Assembly: GCA_013054445.1 (NCBI GenBank)
Contig: JAAMPI010001410.1
Coordinates: 1-14,747 of the forward strand
Direction of reading: 5' to 3'
From: Cudoniella acicularis
Lineage: Eukaryota > Ascomycota > Leotiomycetes > Helotiales > Helotiaceae
Length of the DNA stretch: 14,747 bases
The translations under genes were made by a program, and so were the position numbers. The notes under the pieces were generated by a model. It ran no database searches. It saw nothing but the letters and a program-made list of their open reading frames with translations, and was not told the DNA's origin. This document shows, piece by piece, positions 1-9,016 of this stretch. Each line of letters opens with the position of its first letter. The first letter of the stretch is position 1.

Positions 1-904
1 TCTTCCGCTATCCACACCTTAGCCGCCTACCGACGACTATATAGATATATCTTCTATATACTATATACCGCGTACTACGGTTATATACCCTTCCCTCCAA
101 CAACATTTATTAAAAGAGAGGGTGCCAAATAGGCATTACGTATCCCTTTTGCGAATTTAATCACTCTCAAGCTTATTGCCTTTCAACTTCGTGAGAACTT
201 TTGAGGTGTTGAGGGCGTAATTGGAGACGCGCCAAGTCTGATGAAATAGTTCTATGATGAAGCACCTATCTGTGCCTCTATTTGTCAAGCTTCAAGAAAG
301 CACTTAGACTCTTCTCTTGAATGTCTTCCCCCATAAGCTTTCTTACCCCTACAATGCTAACTTGATGCTCTCCTCTACGTTCGCCAACCACCGCGTAGTG
401 GTGTAATTCATTCAACGATATCCAGCATTGCAGTATATGAAGTAATTATTTTAGATTGAAATGCATTTAATAGGAAAATGTGTTTAACGGCATTTAGTTT
501 CTCTTGAGCTGTCTTGAACTGTGTAGGGTGAAGCGGGTGCTGAATTTTCTTGCAGCTTAGAGCCTCACACATAGCCAATAAGGGGCCACTGAATAAATAG
601 GTTGTGACTGCTTTCTAGAAGGCAACCGAATCAACGTAAACCAATTCATCAGCTATTGCCTCTTGTCTTTGCAAGAGCTGGAACGCGACTAAAGACAAGT
701 GTCTCTTGGCAAGTAGCGAGTCACTGGCTAACATTACCCAATCCTCTGGTAATACAAGCCGACGCTTTGCAGCCTTGCATACGCTTCTTCTTTCTCCATC
801 TCAAACCATTTCATTAGCACTGAGAAGTCAAAAGTCAACGCAGCCTCAATACGCGGTCAACAAGGGCTTTGGACATTACCTAGGGCTTAAGCAAACTTTC
901 TACG
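1..904. other. AT-rich intergenic stretch, no gene seen
   Basis: I see no convincing coding frame on either strand. The first 120 bases contain runs of alternating TA (about 36-90). A perfect 9-bp inverted repeat, CTTGTCTTT at 662-670 and AAAGACAAG at 691-699, lies about 200 bases upstream of the next gene's start and could sit in its 5' region. An open frame at 706-933 overlaps the start of the next gene in another phase and has no ATG; I treat it as chance. Confidence 0.6.
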
Positions 905-2333
905 ATGGATGCTTCCAACGGCAGTTTGACTGAGACTAGTTTGGTGGATATTGGAGATGAGATGGTAACTATTGGTAAGACCTCTTCGTGTCGTCTTCTT
1001 TAATAATACTTAAGTCAATACAAAGGAAACCAAGAGTCTTACGAAGCGATGTCATCTATTCTCACAGAAATGCTGACCAGAAAGAAGCTCGGACTTAATA
1101 TGGAAGACGGTGAGTATAGCTCAGCACTTGCCTTTAAGCGGGAGCTAACAACTCCTTAGCCTTGGACGAGAACAGATACAACCCGGGCATTCTTAGGGCG
1201 ATGAAGTTATGGCTTCGGCTAACTGAAGAGTTAAATGAAATTCAAATACAGGAGCTTGATCTGTTCTGTAGGTTGTAACTACCCTTAGTAGCCGTGACTA
1301 TTATTGACTCCTTGAAAGCGCAAGATCAGAAGGAAGGCGCCTCTTTGGCTGCCCAAATGACCATGCTACAACTGCAACCCGCAACGGCTACAGCCCAATT
1401 TCAAGCTCCTATAGCTACACCAACCAGCACCATGGCCAACGGTGACATTGTCTTTTATTCTACACACGCGAATCCTCCTGTCCGAAACCCCACTACAACT
1501 ACGCCATTTCGGGTCTTCGAGGCATTCCGGCCATCTTACTTCATTACTGGTCAGCTCCCTCCTATGAAACCCAACTCGTTCCTTCAAACAATTTGAGGAG
1601 GCTTCAACATTAATCCTAACTACAAGGGAGACATTGATTCCAACTTTGAGTTTCGGTGCAAGAGTTGCCCTGAAGATGAAAACTGCGCTGTCGTAAGTGG
1701 ATGTTCTTGAAACAACCCAAAACAACTTTCATGTCATATTTAAGCCAGAAAGACCTGGAATCAGAATATGCTAACTCATGGGCCTTCAAGTGGATCACGA
1801 ACATCCCCGCAAAAACTACCATCAAGCAGATCTTTGACGTGATTAACGACGACAGAGTGTTTGCCTTTCATAAGTACGACGCTGCTCCCCCAGAATTCAA
1901 AAATGCTGTTGCTCGTCTCTGCTTTACTAATAGAACAGCAGCTGCAAACTTTCTCATCAGAGCCAATTACTTCGGCATTTATATTCTGGGTCAACCTATT
2001 AGGGTGGTTTGAGGCGGTGTCAAGAGTCCTCCAACTCTTCCCCACGAAGCCCGACAGACACGAGCTCTCCGAGTTACGGGGCCAATCGGACATTGCGTTG
2101 GTTCTGAGATCGAAAGATTCCTCCATACCAAAATCATGTTTGACTTGGTCGACTTGAGAGAATGGGTAACCTACACTAGGCAAAATGTCGTGGAGCTCCA
2201 CTTCTGTTGCATTCGTGGACAGAGTCGCGCTGCGTTCAAGTGTCTTGCCACCAAGGTGGAGGGCTTTGGAATGAAGGACTTATACGAATTTTCCTACGGA
2301 CTAGATCCATGCGTGGACTTGGTTTTGTCCTGA
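905..2333 (+). CDS. RRM-like domain protein, seven exons, about 370 aa
   Basis: A spliced gene of the accessory hypothetical type, with a probable RNA-binding fold. Proposed introns: 975-1025, 1110-1159, 1268-1324, 1550-1597, 1693-1748 and 2004-2057 (48-57 nt). The first two have GTAAGA and GTGAGT donors, and intron 5 has GTAAGT. Joined exons total 1113 nt in one frame. Residues 88-162 are Thr/Pro/Ala-rich. Residues 183-192 hold C-x2-C-x5-C, a possible small metal site. Residues 195-279 look like an RRM: beta-1 FKWITNIP, then an alpha helix, then the RNP1-like strand VARLCFTNRTAA and a GIYILGQPIR beta-4. Residues 280-370 may be a second RRM-like unit ending in GLDPCVDL. Acceptors for introns 4 and 6 are uncertain: 1630 also works for intron 4, and 1990-2049 also works for intron 6. 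RNA binding is inferred from fold only; the aromatic RNP positions are weak. Confidence 0.75.
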
Positions 2334-2437
2334 TCTGTCTGTCTTTTTTCGAAATCTAGCAGGCTTGAGATATTTATCTGCCTCAGACTCCGATACTCAT
2401 CTTTGACTCTGATCATGCAGACCCAGACTTTTAACTG

Positions 2438-2443
2438 AATAAA
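2438..2443 (+). promoter_or_regulatory. Candidate polyadenylation signal AATAAA
   Basis: A canonical AATAAA lies 105 bases after the stop codon of the RRM-like gene, a normal 3' UTR distance for an ascomycete gene. It is a short motif in AT-rich DNA, so chance occurrence is possible. Confidence 0.45.
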
Positions 2444-3106
2444 GTCGCGTTTCAGAATGGGTTAGCACCTAGCATCGCATCATGGTGCCCGGCGTTGATT
2501 TTATTTTCCTTTCTTTGAATCGGTCTCTGTTGGGGGTTTTCTCGGCTTCTCTTTGGGTTTCTTTCGGATTTCTTCTAGGTTTAGTTTGAGCGTGGAATTT
2601 TCCCGGTTCTCCGGCACATATTACAAAGAACTTCGTCTTCAGAGGGTCTTGGCCAACTGCAAGTCGGATTTACCGGAAAGCTTTACGATTCACAAAATAA
2701 TTCGGAATTTTCAACAACAACAAGTATGACGAATGAACCGCGAGAATAAAAAGAATAATGGACGGGGTTAGGTTTTTAATGGGGAAAAACATACTATCTC
2801 TTTAGGTAGCAATGTCCTACTAAGAAAACGCGATGCGTACATGATAACTTCAAAATTGTTTTCTGTTAAGAAATATATACTATTGCGCGCCTCTTAGCCT
2901 AAGTATTATTTTTAAGAAACAGGCAGTTCCATCTTTGTAACGCGCGTAGTTGTTGGAGCTTGCAAGTCTCAAATTCTTAATATTTTGATTATCGGTGCAC
3001 CCCGGCAGCCGTTTTGTAACTTCTCGCAAGGCGTGGGCAGTGTATAGTTCTGCCGGTTACTTACTCAAATTCAAAACTTGCTTCTGAAGCCCGTTCTCTG
3101 ATTATT

Positions 3107-3118
3107 GGGGGGGGGGGG
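3107..3118 (+). repeat. G12 homopolymer
   Basis: Twelve consecutive G in an otherwise AT-rich intergenic region. Such a run is prone to slippage, so its length may vary between isolates or reflect assembly error. Confidence 0.95.
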
Positions 3119-3294
3119 ACATCCCCTAGAAATGCCTATCCTCATACTTCGGCCAGGAAAGCAGCAGCAGTGAGCTGTTTTAAGACAAGAAGTATGAGAA
3201 TAAAGAGGCATTTTAACCTCGTGCATGGCTAAAGCCCCTTTACACGGTAGGGGTACTAGGATATTTCTACAGGAAGAGATAAGAAGGATCAATA

Positions 3295-3349
3295 TGTGAA
3301 GGGAAGACTAGGATACTGTATCAATACTGCAGTTCGTGTTCCCTTCACA
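3295..3349. repeat. Inverted repeat, 11-bp perfect arms
   Basis: TGTGAAGGGAA at 3295-3305 and TTCCCTTCACA at 3339-3349 are perfect reverse complements. With one mismatch the arms extend inward by two more pairs (3307-3308 with 3336-3337). The loop contains GATACTGTATC, itself a palindrome around a central T. It could fold as a hairpin in RNA or be a relic of a small inverted-repeat element. No target-site duplication is evident. Confidence 0.6.
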
Positions 3350-3541
3350 GTTACACGACAGTGCCAAGCCGTTGGTGGCTTGGGATTCTTCCATAATAGC
3401 ACCGAATTCATATGCCTCGCACTGAATTTCCATCTCCTGTGAAAATTATTTGGCAGCTTGCGCTACGGATATTCTGTATCTCTTATCAATAGCTCAACGC
3501 CTAATTCCCTGCGACTCTCTTCCCTCTTCGAAACCGAAAAC

Positions 3542-5486
3542 ATGACTTCTCTCCAAGCAATGTGCGTATGTTCACTTAGTGAGATCACGAATTAGCTTTT
3601 GGATGAAACGGACGACACTGTGCGCTTCCGGTGTCTAGCGTATTCCCGCAACGGAAGAAGTCCTGATTCGCAAAGATGCGACAGAAGCTGCAAACTCCAG
3701 TCCAGGCCACAATGTTTCGACAAAGCGAAAAGGATCTTATGTGGAGGGAAATCAATCGAGTACGTGCACTTTGTAGGAATCGTTGTTCGGATTTTGTTTT
3801 GCCACACACATAGCGCAAATCAAGCATGGAAAAGATATCAAGATCTCTTCTAAGGCCATTGGAAAGGAGATGTTAGAAACGAGAACGAAATGAAACTTCT
3901 GGCACTAATTAGGAAAGCCTATGAGATTCCCACAACGAGCCGGGAGTCTATTCAAGGCCCGGAAATTCAACTCCCTTCAACAATATCCCCCGGCGACTCC
4001 GATGCCTTAAGAACTCCCTTAAGAGGCATTCCCTCAAACATGCAAAATAACCTATTAAACCTCTCCCAATCCGCGGAAAGATTCATAGGTGTCTCTCAAA
4101 GACAGCATCGTGGCTCTCAACGTTCCCGTCCCTCCTTAGCAGCTGAGGATATACCTCTCGTTCGCCCTTAACCTTCCCGGCAAAGAACTCGAAGCAACCC
4201 ACCGCTAGCATTCAGAATTCCATCCGACAGCTCCTTCGATTTCACCGTCCTACATTACAATAGTTCCTCTGTAACTGCAGAACACAGGGCGGGAAACGTG
4301 GCGCCAATACTACAATCAACCATATCAGAACCTATAATCCCTACGCGATTTTTCTCCTATAGTAACGAACCCTCTTCACGATCTTTAGGGCCGATTAAAG
4401 AAGACCCTACTACATTATCGGAAGCCTCTTCAACTACGAATATACCTACTATATCAGAAGTGTTTTCTCCGGACTTATAGGATAGCTACGACTTTTTTGC
4501 TAGCCTCTACCCAAATAGTCTTCGAAGGGCGATGTTCGGGACTGTAGAGATGCCAGTGAGGTTGAGAGATGCCGAGTAAACTCCGAGTACTAAAGTCGGT
4601 AACGCTACAAACCTTAAACAGCCTTCATTTGAATCATTTTAAAACGAGGGACCTAATCCTCCCCTAGATCTCACTGCAGGTGCCACCACGAGTATCGATT
4701 ATACTTTAGACTTAAAGGAGCCTTAATCTGAAAAAGATACATCTGATACAGGAACTATCAGTGAGCCTTCTTTTGAAGACGATATAGTTTATAGAGGTAC
4801 CACCAGCGGACAAAAAAACACTATAGCAACGCTTAGGTATATCAATAACATAATTCTTAAGACTTTTAAAGCAGCTAAAACCCTATTAGCTACGTCTATA
4901 TCCTGAAATCACCCTAATACTTCAAGGGATAGGAAATAGGACCGCTCATAAAGATCGGCAATACGGTTAATGTCAAAAAGCGAATAAAGCAGCTGAAAAG
5001 AGATTACGGCTTGTCTAATCTTGAACAAGTTTATGATCGCTTTGACGTTAAACATCGTTGGTATGAACAGGTTGAGAAGCTCGCCTAAACGGAACTTACA
5101 AATTTTCAAGAGCCGTTAGTTTGTGAGGAATGTAAGAGTACGGGGGGTAAAGCATCGGAGCACAGGGAGTGGTTCAATGTTTCCGGAGATGTTGCCCTGG
5201 ATACAGTCTAGAGGTAGCGGGAATTCATGCAGCAAGAGCCTTATAATGATGATGGGAAGATGAAAGATTATTAGAGCAGGTTGCTCTCTTCGAAAAGCTT
5301 TGAGCTAATTACTGGAGACGAATAGGCTGACCACTATGAAAAGCGGCATCTTCGGTGGAAGACATAACTTGAAAGCGGTATTGCGAACGCACCGAGAAAT
5401 TAGTGAATAAAATCGGTCTTATTGGGCAAATCTTGAAACAATGGGAAGGGAAAGTGGTCGACTGGGTAGAATTATTGAAACGGTAG
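3542..5486 (+). pseudogene. Decayed T5orf172 (DUF1766, GIY-YIG-related) gene
   Basis: Remnant of one long gene. An ATG in a good context (3542) starts MTSLQAMC; a GTATGT donor and a TTAG acceptor then lead into a frame running from about 3587 to 4903. In that frame (about 440 codons) I count six stops: TAA at 3851, 4169, 4577, 4640 and 4724, and TAG at 4478. This part is Ser/Thr/Pro-rich. From about 4888 the reading moves to another frame. It shows YVYIL (4891), LIKIG (4945-4959), KRIKQL (4978), QVEKL (5068), C-x2-C (5122-5133) and HREWF (5161-5175). This is the layout of fungal T5orf172 domains: GIY-like and YIG-like strands, an Arg helix, a Glu, Cys pairs and HxEWF. Further stops follow at 4915, 4930, 5086, 5209, 5215, 5272, 5323, 5365 and 5401, and a further frame change at about 5395 leads to a Trp-containing tail. 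Nearly all stops are TAA/TAG, fitting CAA/CAG decay. Not functional. Confidence 0.72.
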
Positions 5487-5915
5487 CTTTAGATTTAATT
5501 AAGTTTTAATAGATATAACTATATTTTCTTTCGGAGAGACAGTTCATGTGTTTACTGAGCAAGAGACGTAGAATTAAGTAACTTACAATCTCGGTGATCG
5601 TAAAACTCTATATTTCTAAGCAATATACTAGGGAATAGAAATGGGATCAGTAGAGACTACCTGATAAACTTGAGAAGTGTATAGCGGGAACCCAGAGGGA
5701 AGGATTAGGATAACTCATGTGGTTCTTTTACAGCCCTAGCCTATAATGTGTTAGCTTTAAAGAAGGATCATTGAGAGAATGTGAATTGCAACAAAATATA
5801 TGGCTTAAGTTTGACGAGAAGCTGAAGCCTCTCACTTATACAGTAGCTCTTCAATTGCCCCTGAAACGCAGTTAATTACACCTTATCGGGCTGCCATTTC
5901 ATAGTCGCTACACAT
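5487..5915. other. TA-rich degenerate remnant
   Basis: All frames are dense in TAA/TAG. Short open runs (for example around 5700-5760) have plausible amino-acid composition but nothing recognisable. Most likely this is the mutated 3' flank of the T5orf172 pseudogene or another RIP-like repeat, and it separates that gene from the convergent pseudo-G-alpha gene. Confidence 0.5.
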
Positions 5916-6005
5916 CTACTTCCCCTCTATGTTTACCTCAGCACTAGCAGCATTATCGACACCACTATCCGCGGCATCCTCGTCCGAATCTGACTTTCTA
6001 GCCTC
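5916..6005 (-). other. In-frame acidic extension after the G-alpha stop
   Basis: Directly after the TAA stop of the G-alpha gene (6006-6008) the same frame stays open for 29 codons to a TAG at 5916-5918. It is Asp/Glu/Ala/Ser-rich (for example SDSDEDAADSGVDNAASAE). The coherent composition suggests former coding sequence cut off by CAA-to-TAA change, or else a chance run. Canonical G-alpha proteins end near the point of the stop. Confidence 0.4.
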
Positions 6006-7934
6006 TTATGCCTCGAACTTTATTGGACAGAGCCTCGCATCAACCAGGGCATTCTGTAGCAACGTCTCCTTGACAGCCGCAAAGACAAGTCGAATATTTG
6101 ACGTATCCGTTATATCTGCAAGATGCGGATATAGCCTCAAATGCTGACGATTCACCTGATTGAACCGCCATAACAAGTATTTTGCCGCCCTATTCACGTC
6201 ATCTCCACCAGAATAGTCTGGGAAATAGTTACTCAGTGGTGAATGACTAAGTTTCTGTTTGAATTCTGCAATATTGCAGAAAAACAGAATAATGGAGGCG
6301 TGTCTAAACCAGTGGGAGTTGACGATAGAGTCGAAGAGGACGAGACTTTCCATCATTCCGTTTTGGTTAGATTCTTCTAGGAGCACTTGGTCGTAGCTGG
6401 AAAGATCGACGGTGAATAGTATGCTGGTGATATTTTCGAAGGAGTGGATCCATTTTCTGCGGTCGGAGCGTTGCCCGCCGACATCAAAGAGGTGGATGGA
6501 GAGTGATTCCATGTTGAATCGTGTTTCGTATATTCCGGTGGTTTTTGTCTTGGTTCTTAGGATATCTGTCTCGACTGGGATATATGTTTCTTGGGCTATT
6601 CTTTGAATCTCCTCGATGAAACTATTTCTCGATGTTAAAACGTGCCGGAATAGCATAAAGCTTCTGGGAGGGGTCAAAACTTACTATGAAGCCGAGTCGG
6701 GGACATAAACATCTGTGGACTCGGAGAATATCTTTCGGAACTGCTCGTTTGCCCACAACGCTTCCACTGCCGTTACTGTTGCTTTATTAATCGTTATCTC
6801 GCCACTATTAGATCCAATGCCCTCAATCTTCCGGGATAGCAATTCTACATTCGCATTCGTCGTCTGGTCCAGTTCGCCCCTCGCTATTTTTGCAACAGCT
6901 AGCATACTCCTCATTGCATCCAAGACATTTCGCTTTACCGCTTGTTTATGCGATGCCATTCCTGCCTCTGTGTAGCCATTCTGGTGAATAATCTTCATTT
7001 GTTTCACCATCGTCTGACAACACTCACTGTCCCCCAGCATCAAAATCTTTACTTCTCGTCGCAGTCGCCGAGAGTCTTCCTCCAGTGTTTTGTCTATCAT
7101 CTGAGATCTTGCTGTCGCTTTCGAATAGCTGTTGGCAGGTGCTATACGAGGGGTTTCTTGCAAAGGTCCAAGTTTCTGCTCTCGATTTGCGCTTTTGCGG
7201 CTTTTCTTCGCTGCGTCTTTAAGGGAATTGCGAATCACTCTCTCATATACTTTTGAGATGAACAATTCGCGGTCGAAGTCGAATACTTTTGAGAACTTGG
7301 AGATGCTGGATACAGTGCCTGTCCAACGGCTGTGCAAGGAGGACGTGTCGCGTTGAACATATAACGACGAAGTATCGTCTCTAATCCGGCGGAAGATCTT
7401 CCGGGATGACTTCTGCTCCAGTACTGTCTTCTGCTCTGAGATTGCCTTGCTGTGGACAATTAACTTAACTAATCTTGTTGAAACAGGCAAATGGCCTCAC
7501 CAATTGCAAGCAGTCAGCAAAAGGGTCAACCCAATCGTCTGCCTCTCAACCATTTTCTGTAGCTCCTCCAACGTCCCATTCTTAACCACCATCTTCATCT
7601 TGCCCCAAAACACAAGCTTATCATTAGCATCCCGCTGGAGCTCCTCAGCGTGCGCGTCCAGCTTCGAAACAAGCATCATACAACACGAAATCGAAACCTC
7701 CAAATCCATAACCAACTGATGATGCGGCTCCCCCATTTCAACCTCCATCCATTCAGAAATCTTGTCAAGCCCGGCTCTAAGCGCCGTAAGCTGGGAAATC
7801 AGATTCAAGAATGTAAAGTCGGCTTCCTTCCATTGGCCGTGTAGTTCTCGGAGGGTGCTGACGGTTTTGCCCACCAAGTCCATGATGCCTGCTATTGAGG
7901 CCGCTGCTCCGATGATAGACAAGGGATCGGCCAT
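6006..7934 (-). CDS. Fungal STAND N-terminal domain fused to a degenerate G-alpha subunit
   Basis: Three exons: 7934-7501, 7449-6685 and 6621-6006. The introns, 7450-7500 (GTGAGG...CACAG) and 6622-6684 (GTAAGT...AATAG), join in frame to give 604 aa. The start at 7934 gives [17 protein letters not shown], the usual beginning of fungal STAND N-terminal domains; an upstream ATG at 8048 would add 38 aa. Residues 1-145 form this helical domain, 146-270 a linker, and about 271-604 a G-alpha fold with a helical domain of normal length. Switch II is intact ([13 protein letters not shown], Gln450), as are [12 protein letters not shown] and the helix with [12 protein letters not shown]. The nucleotide site is not. 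The P-loop reads GDSECCQT (284-291), with Lys changed to Gln and one residue missing. The catalytic Arg of switch I is Lys424. NKxD is CNIA (515-518), and TCAT is ADIT (548-551). The fusion type is known in fungi with a normal P-loop; here GTP binding should be weak or absent, so this looks like a pseudo-GTPase or a decaying gene. Confidence 0.85.
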
Positions 7935-8109
7935 TTTTTCTGCAATTTTTGGGGATGTTGGAGTGAGGTTTTTTGGTAAGGCTGAAGGTTGGTGGTTTTG
8001 GTGTTTTAGGAATTGAAGCATTGTCTCATGGATGTGCATAGCCTCCACCGAAACGCCACATGCAGGAGATTGACCAGTAAAAGATAGGAATTTTATGCCT
8101 TGAGATCAC

Positions 8110-8300
8110 TGTCACGACCCGTAACAAGTCACATGACAGGATCGGGGGATCGACTGCTCGAGGAACAGAACCTCGATCTTCCGATCACATGATCATCTAC
8201 CACCACCTATATAGCTATATAGTTTTCCTATGTTAGAGCTTCGTGCTCAACTCATACTCTTAGCAATAAAATAACTTTCTACCAGGATCTGCTTGACGCT
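8110..8300 (+). mobile_element. Possible solo LTR or LTR fragment
   Basis: The stretch opens with TGTCACGACC, a common start of fungal gypsy-type LTRs. It then shows a TATA-like CTATATAGCTATATAG (about 8209-8224) and an AATAAA about 8265-8270, the order expected of U3 and R regions. I could not find a clear CA end or a matching 5-bp target-site duplication, so the right border is a guess. The near-palindrome TCACATGA occurs at about 8129, 8184 and 8323. Confidence 0.35.
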
Positions 8301-8920
8301 TCAATTGACTAAGTAAACCCCCTCACATGATATCGATATACCACGTGACGACAGAACGTTATTCGCGGTTTCGAAAGGTACCCAGAGAAGACATGTCCGT
8401 TGATAAAATTTCCGATACACATACCGACCACACGATAGTCTACCAATTCGGCATTCAGCCAGAGCAAGAGTGTCTTCACATTAGAAGTACAATACGCCAT
8501 TTCTATCAGTTGAGCACAGGACAACATTGCTGGCGACTACCGTCATGTGATCCCAGCATCAAACCAAAAAATTCTTGAACTACTCCAGTGGTAATGATCA
8601 CGACTCATAACATGCTATGGCAACCTAGCCAGCATTGTGTTTCATCAGCGAATGAATTTCCAGCAACAACTGGTTAGATTGCGAGTTGTATGGTAATGTA
8701 GGATAAAATGTGGAGTCGGCAAATCTTTGCGAGCTTTTGCTCTGGTCAGAAACTGTCCCTGCTTGCCGGCACGCCGATCTTAGCCTTGATACTCAGGCTA
8801 CAGTTCTGAAATTGACGAGTCCATCCTTTCCGCAAAACCCACCACTTCGCACTCTTACTTCGAATTAGCGGCTGTAGGTAGCTGGCACTGCCTCTCTGGT
8901 GAGCACGGTATACTTTCCCC
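8301..8920. other. Intergenic stretch with a small unassigned open frame
   Basis: An ATG-started open frame of 83 codons (8327-8578, +) begins MISIYHVTTERYSRF. It resembles no family I know and could be chance. It is bracketed by an 8-bp inverted pair, TCACATGA at 8323-8330 and TCATGTGA at 8543-8550, which might mark a tiny inverted-repeat element. Nothing coding is supportable in 8579-8920. Confidence 0.35.
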
Positions 8921-8977
8921 GTGGCCAGAGTGGAGGAGGACAGCTTCTGCTAGTAGGTTCGAATCCTGCGGCTGCCA
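8921..8977 (+). tRNA. tRNA-Ser-like pseudogene with intact A and B boxes
   Basis: GTGGCCAGAGTGG (8921-8933) looks like a tRNA A box of the Ser/Leu type, and GGTTCGAATCC (8956-8966) is a perfect B box. A T-arm can be drawn as GTAGG-TTCGAAT-CCTGC, followed by seven acceptor bases GGCTGCC plus A. The matching 5' acceptor strand (GGCAGCC) is absent, since TTTCCCC precedes the A box. A and B boxes are about ten bases too close, so the anticodon and variable arms are shortened. The 3' half resembles a eukaryotic tRNA-Ser from memory. It is not a working tRNA, but Pol III could still recognise the boxes. Confidence 0.4.
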
Positions 8978-9016
8978 ACCCATCATGCTCAAGATACCAG
9001 CGTCGCCAGTAGGACG

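Larger units (their letters stand above)
2334..3541. other. Intergenic stretch
   Basis: There is no coding frame I can support on either strand. It holds the presumed 3' UTR of the RRM-like gene, T/C-rich and AT-rich sequence, a G12 homopolymer and a stem-loop (both listed separately). The last 60 bases before 3542 are pyrimidine-rich and end in an A-rich context before an ATG, which would suit the promoter and leader of the decayed gene that follows. Confidence 0.6.

Noticed and set aside
1693..1748. Frameshift between two open frames of the RRM-like gene
   Set aside because: GTAAGT at 1693 and CCAG ending at 1748 define a 56-nt intron that restores the frame exactly.
2010..2012. TGA as proof that the RRM-like gene is a pseudogene
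   Set aside because: A 54-nt intron (2004-2057) in the correct phase covers it, and the other apparent stops are covered by introns in the same way.
7025..7040. GTGAGT...CAG inside the G-alpha P-loop codons on the minus strand, looking like an intron
   Set aside because: The interval is only 14 nt, far too short to be spliced. Removing it breaks the frame, whereas the unspliced reading keeps frame into VKQMKIIHQ.
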